Origin: Aporrectodea caliginosa
Lineage: Eukaryota; Annelida; Clitellata; Crassiclitellata; Lumbricidae
NCBI GenBank assembly: GCA_020284085.1
Contig: JACEVL010000110.1
Span: 772,501 to 836,500 of the forward strand
DNA: 64,000 bases
Direction of reading: 5' to 3'
Shown here: in pieces, positions 20,358 to 32,800 of the stretch
Position numbering within the stretch: the first letter of the stretch is position 1
Layout: every line of letters begins with the position of its first letter
The notes under the pieces: model-generated
Seen by the model: only the letters and a program-made list of their open reading frames with translations
Told to the model about the DNA's origin: nothing
Database searches by the model: none
Made by a program: the position numbers and the translations under genes

Positions 20358-20505
20358 ATGATTCTAAAGATCTATACCGATGATCGCTATGATCAAGGGA
20401 TCGATGTGCCAGTTACACCTCAGTCAACTGTCTCTGACATCATCGGATGCTGCAGAGAACCAGACAACAGCCCATGCCATCTGGTGGAGACGTGGAGAAA
20501 TCACG
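20358..20505 (+). CDS. ASPP exon 1: ubiquitin-like fold, first half
   Basis: MILKIYTDD start, then [16 protein letters not shown] and CHLVETW, matching the VPVTPET...CHLAEVW pattern of the ASPP N-terminus. Donor TCACG|GTATGG, phase 1. The 5' limit of the exon is uncertain (AACTGTAG lies immediately before ATG). Confidence 0.85.
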
Positions 20506-23500
20506 GTATGGTGACTTTTGTTCTCCGCAAAGTATACACTGCGTTGCAGCTGAGCAGTTATATTTGACCCTTTAAGATCTGCTCAAAATGTTCTGTGACT
20601 GTTGGCTTGTAATCGTGTTCAAGCACTGGCTTAAAACACATTTCTTGGATTGGCTTACCAACTGACTATTTTGGTTACCATTGGTGTAAATGTTTCGCAA
20701 GAAACGTTGTGTTGTAATTTTTTCTGTTGTAATCTAATGAGTGGAAAGTCCGAGGGTTGATAGACAGAGGCAGTGGCAGCGCCAGGGGGTATAGGGGGCT
20801 TAGCCCCCTAACTGCGGCTCAGCCCCCCCAAACAAAAATGGGAAATCACTGCCAATGCCAGGGAGGATGGGAGAAAGGGAAGAACTTGGGTTTTAGCCCC
20901 CAAACCTGAAATCCTGGTGCCGCCACTGGACAGGAGCCCGAGGCAGACCTGTACGTCCCCTACTGGCATCGTTGGACCCACTTGAAGCGTTAAGATGAAT
21001 GATGTTGTATGAGAATGGTGATGGTGATTTATTTAGAGCGCATTGTCGGATCGGACGAAAGGCTCTTTGAGATCCTGATGCACTGGGGAGTTCATCAAGA
21101 CGAAGTTCGATTTCGTCTGCAGCTAAAACGTACGTACTGGTTCCATATTTCCCTGTGTAATTTAATTTAATGGCTAAAAGTAATGATCATTCATTCATTC
21201 AGTCCGTGCATCCTAGATAGTGCCTCTAAAAAGATAGTTGTAGGTGCTCTCAGCCCAACCCTGTTGGAAAAGAACCGTTTTCGAGTGTTTTGTAGAAAGT
21301 GCTGTCAGATTCCTATCTAAGACAACATGCCGATGTTGGTTGCCAGTGTTTATGTCGCCCTTCGATTTTCATTTCATGCCGACGCTCGCCTCTTTGGGGT
21401 AGTCCTGATGGACCCGAGCCACTTGCTGCACCGACTAATACCCCAACCAAACCCACCCACTACTCCCTCTGTCCCCATGTCCTTGACCACATAATCCACC
21501 AGCCGACAGCCTATGTGCAAAACTATATATATTTCTCTGTTAGGATATTGTTAGGATGCTATATACATTTTAACGGTGTTTTATTAGGTGTCTGTACACC
21601 AAAGTGCCGTTAACAATTGGTTAATGAAGAATATGGATCTTTCTCTATTATATTATTATTATTATTATTTTTATTATTATTATTATTATTAAATAAATTT
21701 GTAACACGTGCAAGGTCACACCGAAATGTGAATCTGAGGCGCGGATAGTCAGCCGCCAGGTGAAGATGCACTTAGATTTATACCAAATCCTTGAAAGCCA
21801 AGGAGAAATATTGAGTTTTTATATGTATGGGTCAGCTTCTGTTATGCCAAGTCTGTTGGTGAGCTTTCCTCCTATCTGCAAGATTGGCGTAGAAAGCCTA
21901 TATTTGTTAGTTCTGTTTGTAAATTGACAGATTGCTTGGATGTTGAAGTTGCCTAGTTATCTGGACGAATGTGGCAACGAATCAGTATGACGGCTATTAA
22001 TTTGCTGTGGCAACGAATTACCGTAATTTGGCAATAAATGTCAAATTTCTTCTTTGCTAGGATTGCTTGCATTGTGCATTATGTTTTTGGTTTCAAAAGG
22101 TGATGACAATGTTGGGTACGGCAGAAGAGACGGATATTCATCGTCATCGGCGGTGGTATGTATTGTGGCATTTCGTTTTTATCTTGCCGTTCCTTTTCCA
22201 TTTTTCTACCACTTCTTCCTCAGCGTCTGGCATCTGCTTTTCCTCCTGCTTTGCTTCTTCTTCTTCCTGTCCTGCTTTTCATTCTACTCCTTCTCCTCTT
22301 TGTTCTTCCTTGTCTGTTTTCATCTCTTCATTCCTTCTCATTCTCTTTCTCCTTTTCCTCTTCTTCCTCAGCTCCCTTCTTTTCAACCCTCTCTTCCTCT
22401 CTTTTCAACTTTGTCTTCTTCCACCTGTTTTCTCCTCGTAGTCTAATGGTTAATGTGCCAGGCTTTCGACTGAGAGGTTGGGATTCAAATCCGTGCCAGG
22501 CAGAAATTTGTTTGGAAATCTCGGCACCATATGCCACCCGTAACCAACTTGTCTATTAGTACTCTCTCTGTCCACTCAACGAGGAGATCATATGGCAGGG
22601 CAGAGTGCTGGTGACCTCCCATCTTCATATGCCAAGACTAAGGATTAACAAGTTGCTAGCAGTTGTTGCCTTAACTTGCACCTATTCAAACGGATAGTGG
22701 TGATTAAGAATCTAGTCTGATAAATCATTGAGAATTGAGCAGCGTTGAGGTCTTACTTTCTCCATGTGGAAACGTGTAGATTGTATATTCATTGACACCC
22801 ACGGCTGCCTTTCAGGCTAGCTGAAGGGAACAGCTCTTTTTCCTCTGTATGCCTTCTTTCTGTTCTGTTTACTTCTATTTCTTGGTTGGTGGACTTTATG
22901 GGATCCTCTCTCCGTGTGTCTGTGTGCTCTGCTCACTTGCTTGTGTCATTTCGTTCTCAACTTAAAACTTACCTTTTTCAAATTGCTTATCCACCGTAGG
23001 CTGTCTCTCTGTCTTACGGACTGATCTTCTGGATATTGACCTTATTGTGGCTTGGTTTTAGTGTGCCATCGGTTTTAGCCTTGTGCATTAGGCACTGGCG
23101 TAATAGAAGTTACTAATTACCATTACATTTACCTCTTTCTATCTCTTTACCTCGTTCTAGCTTCTGCTCGTTTTTAGTTTATCTTCCAATGCCAGCAGTG
23201 AGTCTAATTTCTCTTGCATATGAATACTGTTTTGTATAAGTATTCCCAATACTCTACATGCGGTATAATTTCCACCCTGGCTATTAGAGTGCACTTAATG
23301 CAGCTCTTTGGGAATGCCTGAATGTCTAACATCCATGGGTTTATACACTGAAAGCCTTCACTGCCTTTCCCAACTGAATGCACTATAGCCTCAAATACCT
23401 GTCGGCTCGATTACCTGTCCCAGGTGGGGTGGTTAGATATCAATCACCCTCTGTGTCTATAATGGAAGATCCGATGGCTGCCTGATTTTGGGAGGGGTTT

Positions 23501-23806
23501 GAGCAGGGGTGTGTGGAGGGGTCCTAGGTCAATAATAACCCTTGTCCAATTAACCGTGTTTCTCCGTTTCTTGAAATTAGCATAGCCCTGTTTGGTTAAT
23601 ATGGTACATCCAAGCAATTTATTCAAACTGTTAGGCCATAGCTTAGATCATATACTCGGAGGGTATATGATCCCTGTTTATATGGAGGGGCTTTCAGCCC
23701 TCCCCTGCAGGGTGTGGATAGCACTGGACTGCATTATATATATATACATATATATATATATGTGCATATATATGTATGTATGTGTGTATATATATATATA
23801 TATATG

Positions 23807-23844
<38 letters not shown>

Positions 23845-26800
23845 CTAGGCAAGAAATGATTTGGTTTAATTCTCTACGGCTATAGAGTAATTAGAATGAG
23901 CTGTGGGATATTTGCAATCATCGTTTGGATGGGCTGATGTAATGAGGCAAATTATGCTGAAATGAACGGAACCTGTATGAACCTAGATTTAAGACTGGAG
24001 CTAGTTGGGGCCTGTCATTTATGTAGCATGGAGTCCTAGGAATGCTTTCGGAATTGGTTTGACTTTGGCAGTTCATGATTCGGTTGTATGATCTGCATGT
24101 AGAGTTCTACATTGGAAGGAAATTTCTATGCCTTGTAAGTCTTCCTCCAAGTATGAAACTGTTTGGCTTTCAGAAGTTATTATTGCTTAACCGCTTGAAA
24201 TGCGCAGTTGTAGTGTAAATGAGCGTTGTGGTCCAAGTGAACTGGTGTAATGTACATGTAGTTTGCGAAACTTAACGAGTGGTCTAAGTGGACAGGTGCC
24301 TATGTTTATCAGTGTGGTCTAAATTAACAGGTTGTCTGGAGAATTTAACAAGTGGTTTACGTTAACAGATGCCCTGAGCTAAGTGGTAAAGGATTAGAGA
24401 TTGTCTGAATTAGCAACGTGGTATTAATTAACAAAGTGGTCTAAATTAACAAAGTGGTATAAATTAGCTAAGTGGTATAAATTGACAAAGTGGTCAAGGT
24501 TTAGAGAATGTCTAAATTAGCAAGTGGTATAAATTAACAGAACATCTCCAGTAGTAATTAAGAGTTGACTCTGAATAAGAAAAGTGATTTAAGGAAGCCG
24601 GTGGTCATAATTAGACCAGTCAATAAATAAACAGGTGATCTAATTAACAAAGCAGTGTATGGTAAATTAATGTATGGTCTGGACCTGTTAAGTCTAAATT
24701 AGCAAGGTTGTGTAAGTTAACAGGTGGTCTAAATGGTTTTCTTTTAGGGTCCGATGTCTCGCCCTGGCGTGAACCTGACCTTCGAAGAGATGCAGCTCCA
24801 GGTTGCTAGGCAACAGCAGCTGATTCGCCAGCAGCAGCAGATGATTCTGGCGAAAGAGCAACGCATTCGGTTCCTACGGCAACAGGAACAGCTGCGGAAC
24901 CAGCAGATGCAACGCAGTCAGACGAAACAGGAGAAGGCGGAACGCGTGGAACAGTATGAGAGGAAGTTGCGGCAGCTGAAGGGATCACGCGGCGAAGTGC
25001 AAGCCCAGACATCCATCAATCGGACAATCTGTTAGTTTGACTAATTAATCGCTTTTATCTTATTTCTGTATAAAGTGCAATTTCTTTTACAGGTGATACT
25101 CCAAGTTTATTGATTCAGACATACACGTGAAGTTGTCGTGAACCATTCATTAATGCACACATGGATCGCGGTAGATATTTTTTCTACCTTAATGACAAAA
25201 ATTAGATTGGACTAGGAACTGTAGAATTTTTGTTCTATCCAAACTAATTAAATTTTTTCGTCCATTTTCTTGCTGCACCTGGGGAAAATTTGCCGTCTTG
25301 ATGGATGAATGATCCAAATTTTCCATCGCGAAGGATGCCTGATCGAAATCTTCTATCTTGAAGGATACATGATCCAAATTTAACATCTCGAATGATGCAC
25401 GATCCAAATTTTCAATCTCGATGGATACATGATCAAAATTTTCCATTTTAAAGGATACATGATCCAAATTTTCCATCTTGAAGGATACAAAATCCAAATA
25501 TTCAATCACGAAGAGGATGCATGATCCGTCTTACAAGGCATTCATTCAACTGACCAACAATATAGATCTGAAACTATGACGGCTTCAAAATCTCTTTAAA
25601 ATGTGCCTCTTGTGAGATTTTGTCTGTAATTTTTGGTTGTTCTTTGCAGCAAACGAATTGGATTCCTACAAACAGGTCTTTAATGAGACTGAGAGAGAAC
25701 TTTCATCCGTAATTGCAAAGGCGGATCTTCTGAGCAAACAGCTTCAGGACTTTGAGAATGCGCACTGCGAACCTTCAATCTCTGAGGAGTGTCAACGACT
25801 TCGATCCGAACTGATTGTGAGTGGATTCGTTAGTCAAATGACCTCATTAATATTACATTATTGTATTTGTTACAATACATTATTGTTGTTACTTGTATTA
25901 TGACAATGTTTTAAATGTGCGGAGTCACAGAGAATGCGATTCTGAGGCTGTCTCCAAATTTTTCAACATATCCGAATATTTCAGCATATTCAAATATTTC
26001 AACATATCCAAATTTTTAAATTTGTCATATTTTTAAACATGGTGCCATGCTGCCTTTGAAGTTTACTGGTCCAAGTATACTACTGGTCCAAGTATGCTAT
26101 CATTCTGCTGATAAAACACACTTCTGTGTATGTTTAGTCTCTGTTTCTGCCCTCTACTAGAGCTTTCGTCTTTGGATCACTATGTATTTTGTGTAGGCTA
26201 TATGTATTTCAGTGTCTGTGCTTGTGTGTATGTTTGCATATAGTATATGTGGACATGTATGTGTGTGCTTGTGTGTGAACATGTCTTTGTATGTTTGCTC
26301 GATCTTTTAAACATGTTTGCGTCGATCAAGTCAAAGACAGCAGTTTCCATTTGTCTATCTTAGCGACAGAAGAAACTGAATCAGAAACAGAGCGAACAGC
26401 TAACTCTGCAGACGAAAACTCTGTCAGTTCGCAAGGAAGAGGTCGCCGAACTAGACGCTCGAATTGCCGAGCTTCAGGATCGACTGCGCCACTCCGCGCT
26501 ACAGAGGCAGAACGGAAAGAACGCTCGTCATGGTTCATCCAGTGCAGTCGTTGCAACAGTCGAGCCGTATGTTCAGGAAAACGTCCGTAATCCACCGTCC
26601 GAAATCCTTGGTCCTTCCAAGCAAGATCCAAGATACCAGTCACTACCACCCGACAGGAGGCTACCGCCTGGTGCTCAGAGGACGGACCAGGGATCAAGGG
26701 TCAAAGCTGATAACAGCGCAGGTGTGGTGCCGATTCAGGGTCAGCTGTGGAACCAGGATGCGAAGCAGAATATCCGTGTGCCATCTGCTGGTAATGCTTC

Positions 26801-29800
26801 TGGTAAATTTGATGGTAAATTGTAATTGTAATTATGACGATTTATTTGGCCTCGTCGATAGCAAGCTACTTCTAGGATGATGTACAGTACGAAACTGACC
26901 ACTGTCATCGCAAATGCTAATGTTCGGAGTTACATGTCTTATGTTTGTACTCGTTCTGATTCAACGCCAGGGTAAGCGTTTTGTTCCCTCTGCTGTTTGG
27001 CTGTTTGATTTCCTCACCAATTGCATTTCAGTTGGGCTTCTCTAATGAATTATGGTTGTTGGCAACGGTTTAGCTTGAAGCGACCGTTGGTTGATGTCCT
27101 AACATTATGATTACAGCAAGTCATTTGACGAGAGTAGTTTATATGTCAGAATTCATAAATTTCATATACTGGTATTTATTGTTAGTAACAAAATTAATAA
27201 ATGTTTCTTTTATGTTGAAAATGTTATTTTTAACAGATTATTATTAAAATATTAAACAATTTGTTATTAAGCGTCAGATTTGGGTTGATAAAAATGGTTT
27301 AAAACATGAGAGCAAAGCTGGAGAAGAACATTGATTGATTGATTGATTGATGCCATTTATTGATTCACCAACAACAAAAATACAGGTATGGAATAATAAG
27401 TTGAAATGTTTTCTGTTGCTGTTGTCAATTTTCGGCAGTTGTACAAAATGTTATAACTGCAGTTAGTTGTCTAGCGCTTAACGTAGTACCTCTTAAGCAC
27501 TGCATGAAAATGCTGCCTATACTGGCATTTTTCATGGTTTTAATACTTTTATTTTAGGTAACCATTTGGAGTCTGTCCACAAGATCAAACCGGACGTAGC
27601 ATCATTTGGCCAAAATCGACAGGTGGAGGCTCAGACTGCGAACCACGGTTCTGGATCGGTGCCTCAGTCTGGCAGCAGCGGCAGCTCAGAAGGTTATTCC
27701 AGCTATCCTAGCAGTTCCTCTGTCGGGTTGATGAAGTCGCAGTCAAAAGTCGAGCCCACCGTAGCTGTCAGTCTTGGTCCCACCGAACTAATCTCTACGA
27801 CAGCAACTGGCCAAACGATAACGATGGAAAATGGGCCAGTATTTGAGCGTTTTCCCACCCCAGCCCCGGAAATTCCGCCGACGCGATACATGCCCCCATT
27901 TACGGCGTCCATGGTCTTTCCATCGAAACCATACGAAGGGGTTGCGCCCGTTTATGCCGTCGCCGGTGGCCGAGATGCAAGGCAAGGTGGAAACACCGAG
28001 TCTGCTATGTTTCAGAGATCTTCCAGCGGTCGGTACCACTTCGGCGATACCCAGAACGAACGGAGTGGTACAAGACCTGGAAATGCGGTAACTAATCAGT
28101 CGGCAAACATCAGTCCTATGGGAAGAGATGGTGGCCCACAGAGAGTGGAAGACAGAGGAAATGTGTTGGGTGGAGGAGATGTAAAGACAAACCAAGGGTT
28201 CACCAATGCACCTGAGAGACCAGGTCACCCCCGGGGTACAAATGACTTCGTTCCGACTTCATACGTCGAACGACAGGCCCTCCAAATGGACTCATCCGGT
28301 AAGCAGACATCAGGCTTTGATGCCTATAGACAGCGTCCGCAGAACGCCAGTCCGCAGTCGAGCGAGCACAACAGGTTCCAAGCGAGTGAAAACAAAATGG
28401 TTGATCCAGCCAGCTCTCCTAATATTTCTCCAAATAATGCGGACATCTATGGCCGGCCGTCGCAACTTCGTTTCGCGTCGATGAGCGTCATCTCAGACAC
28501 GTATTTCCGTAAGCCGGGAACCAACGCCGCCCAGGATCCGAAAAAGGTGGAGGTGAAGTCTAACGCCAACCCTAGAAGTCGTCGAACGAGGGATTCGCAT
28601 TCTGTCGGTGCAAATCCTCGCATTCCAGCTACTAGTCTATCACCCGCTAGTCCGACTGCGATGATCCGACCAATGCAGAGCGTGCATCCTGGCTCTGGAA
28701 ACATTTCCTTGTCTCCGATGGCTGATGCTGGTAGGTCACCTGGTGGGTCTGCATATCCTGGTTATCTGGCTACTGGTAGAGTTACTCCTATGCCTCCGGC
28801 CGAGAACCGGTCTGGCCAGGTCCCTGGATCGTTCGGAGCTGCCTCTGCTTCCTTCAGCAGTGCAACCAGGAACACTCCATCAATCTCCCATCCTGGAGCT
28901 CCGAGGTACGGTTCACCATCGTCGCAATATGGATATTTGACTCCTTTCCAATCAAATAATTCTGTGCCGATTCAGCCCGGTCCAGTCAACCACGAATATC
29001 CTCCGGTTCGAAGCAAGAGGATTTCGTTTTCCGACGAGCACTTCATTCCCACTCATGACACGCTGTATCAGCTGGACGGCTACGGTGCTTACTATCATTC
29101 GTCGCGATATGCCTTCGATACAGAGAGATCGCCAAGCCACCTGAAGCCAAACGCCCCAAGGCCACTGAGGAGGCGACTCTCGGGTGAGTCTGGGGATGAG
29201 TCTATGTCCCGTCCCCTTATATACCAGCAGCGCATGGCTCCATCAACAGTCGCCAGTGTGATGCCACCATCAGGCAACACACTGTCAGTGGCTGGCAGCC
29301 GATATACCCCATCGCCTGACGCATTCCAAAGAATGGATGCTATGCGACAGTCTTCAAGCAGTTTTCAGTCGCCATTTATGCCTCTGAACCCCTTGATGCC
29401 TCAGAACCACTTGCGTCATTCCGTACCATCTCGTAATGACTCTTCTGCAAGTGATTCTGCAAAGATACCACCGAATGCGGCATCACGTTTTCCACAAAGT
29501 TATGTACATGGTCCGACGTATTCGACTGTTTCAACACCAGCGGTCGTTACAGCTTCAGCTAATATTGCAACATATCCAAATGCTTCAACGTATTCAAGTG
29601 TTTCAAATTATTCAAGTGTTCCAACATATCCAAATGTTTCAATAGCTCCAAATGTTTCAATATCTCCAAATGTTCCAACATATCCAAATGTTTCAATGTC
29701 TCCAAATGTTTCAATATCTCCAAATTTTTCAACGTATCCAAATGTTTCAATGTCTCCAAATTTGTCAACATATCCAAATGTTTCGACACATTCTAATACT

Positions 29801-32800
29801 TCAACACATCCAGATGTTGCTGCATATCCAAATGTTTCAACATTCCCAAATGTTCCAACATATCCAAATGTTCCAACATATCCAAATGTTCCAGCATATC
29901 CAGATGTCTCAGTATATGAGAGTGTGTCGACAAGCCCAGCAGCACGCGAAGCAAATGTTTCAGTTTCTCCAGGATTCTTGACAAATGCTGACGCAGCAAC
30001 AAATCTTAATGCTTTAACTGTTGATGTCTCTAGTCCAAGAGCTCCATTGTCTCAGCCCCCACTCTCTCCATCCCCCTCATCTCCACGAAACGCCGACACT
30101 TCACTGTCATCTGCTTCTCGTGATTCTTTGTCTCCTGTAACAGGTGTTCCACCTTCCATGTTACCTGCCTCAGGTGCCCAAGTTCCTCTGCCAAGTCCAA
30201 AAGACTTGGTTCAGAACTTCAATGTAGTTGGTGCTCAAGATGAAAGTGGTGGGGATAGTGAGCCACCCTTGGAAGGGGAGCCCGACCCTGTTCCACTGTA
30301 CACACCTGCTTTGTTATCGTCGAAAAGAAGCAACCTTAAAAAGATGGGTGCGGCATCACGGACGTCGAACAGAATAACTTTTGACCCCCTGGTCCTGCTG
30401 TTGGATGCTTGCCTTGAAGGGGAACTGCAGACTGTGATGGCAACAGCTAGGAAGGTAGGTGCTTTACATTCAGTCTGTATAAAATCCAGTTCACATTCAC
30501 ACTCGCTATCCATGCTATTCGTTACCCACATGTCAATTGAAATCACAATAAACTGTCATGATCAAAGTATGGTGGATGAAAATACCGGAATTGAGCGAGT
30601 AAGCAAGTTGAAACAGATGAGCATTAACTTCTGACTTGCATAATATCGAAGAACTGACGAAACAAACTGAACTGGACAGCGAATTCCATAGCTTAGGATG
30701 AGCTACTGGGGATGCCAGTGAGCCAAACTGTTTGGCTACAGAGTAAAGTAAAGGTTTCAGTGATTGTTATGAAGGGTGAGCGTGGAAGATTGATAGGTCT
30801 GCTGAGTTCAATGAACAATGAGACAGATTTTGGACTTTTCTGTGGGAGTTTGATAGTGTAGTGGTTAGCATGGTGAACTGTCAATCGAGAGGTGGGGTTC
30901 AAATACCCACCAGGGCAGAAGTTTGGTTTGAGATTTCTGCTCCATGTGGGCCCATAGCTGACTCAGCCATGATGCTGACCGGAAAGACGAGACAGCGAGG
31001 ATGACTGGCCACCTGTCCTCATATGCCAAGATCAAGAAAATGATGTCACTAACACTGTATGCCCATGGCTGTCTCAGGGCTAGCTTAAGGGACTGCTCTT
31101 CGAATATAATACAGATTTTGACATGGATTCTTTGCTCTATTGGCAACCCATGTAGAAGATCCAAGCTTTCAAAATGTTTGTTGATTTTTTGAATTACTCA
31201 TTCTCTTGGATAATTCTGATATAACTAAGCACAGGCACTTGAATCAAAGACACTGTTGAATTTTGCAAACTTTAGGTAGAGGACCCGAGCGTTCCAAACG
31301 ATGAGGGCATTACGGCCTTGCACAATGCCATCTGTGCTGGACACTACGATGTTGTCAAGTTTCTCATTGAGTTCGGATGCGATGTCAATGCGGCCGATAC
31401 GGACGGATGGTAATCTTATGTTTTCATATTCTTATTTTAGTATTTTTATGTCGGAGCATTTATGTAGAACATTTGCTAGATGGGGTCCCTATGGACCACT
31501 GCACACCTTGTAGGCCGCATTCCCAGGTTTGGCCAAGTCTCTGAGTACATGCGGGATGTTTACCCACATAGCATTGTTTGCTGAGGTTCTGGTTTGGCCC
31601 CTCCATACTTGCGGAGCTCTGCTGTTCCATCACGCGTGTCCAACGCCGCTGCTGTCTCCACTCAGCTGCACAAGCTGAACTTATTCTCCCCGCTCGCAGA
31701 CTGCTATCAGGCAGCATCACGCCTTCTCCATGGGTGGCCCTTCGACCTGGAATGGGCACCACACTTCATCAAATACCTACTGGTCCTTTTGTGTTGTTTT
31801 TCACTGCTCGACCAGGGTTGGGCTGGGAGCACTCCTGAGTAGGCAACCTTGAAGGGGCAAGGGCATTATATAAAATTGGTGTAATAATTAGCATGTATTA
31901 CCATGCCTTAACTTACGTTTGTCTGATGTAGCCTTATCTTGACTTATCATTACTTATTTTGCATTAGCTTATGTTGACTTATTTTGCAATACCGTGCTGT
32001 ATGTTGCCTCCTCTTGCTTTTTCATATACTGGAACTTCGATTGACTAATAACCACAATGACCAGGATTTTGCCAATGGTCTGTGAACATTTGAGTTTAAG
32101 TCTCGCACCTGGTTAACCCTACTGGAATTCAGCTGCACCTTTAAAAGATCTTGTTGCTTCTATACGAATTCTGTTGCATGTTGCTGGTTATGTTGCATGT
32201 TGTTCTCTCGTGTAGGACTCCGTTGCACTGTGCTGCTTCGTGCAACAACCTCGAAATGACGAAACTGCTAGTGGAGAATGGAGCGAGCATATTTGCCGTC
32301 ACGACCAGCGACCAGGAAACGGCGTCTCAGAAATGCGAACGAGAAGAGGCTGGATTCGACAGCTGCTCACGATACCTTCTCGGTATTTCATCTGCTTGTG
32401 CTTATATTTGTCTATTTATTTATTTCTTGGGCTTATTACGTACACAAAGTCAGGTAATCTACTCATTTTGTAATTCACTAGTTCTACGAGAACCCCTAGC
32501 CTTCAAGGTGGAAACCCGGCTTGAGAGCAGGCCTACAGGCCATTGTATTGTATTTGAAAATTTGTAATGCGCCTCTTACAGTATAAGCTATTCAGCGTGA
32601 AAGCCCCAAGGGGATAAGAAAGTCTTCAAGCAGCGGGCAGACGAGGAAAAGACCCTGGCCAAAATCTTAAAGTGTATAAAGGGGAAGGTCATTCCAAGAG
32701 GAAGACATTGTGCTCCTTTGATACAGTAAAGTAATTAATATTTAATTAAATGCTAATTTTTGCTGTCTGTCCAAACCTGACTTCATATGACTGGGAACAC

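Noticed and set aside
22054..22446. 130-residue + frames rich in Phe/Leu/Ser
   Set aside because: Mostly a pyrimidine-rich CTTC stretch; only the 56 bases at 22100-22155 are used, as ASPP exon 3.
25189..25509. - strand decapeptide repeat protein
   Set aside because: Follows from a 30-bp minisatellite in an intron; no other gene evidence.
29559..30002. - strand Leu-rich repeat-like frames opposite ASPP exon 7
   Set aside because: Shadows of the coding hexapeptide array; the LEHLDMLKHL look is a codon effect, not an LRR domain.
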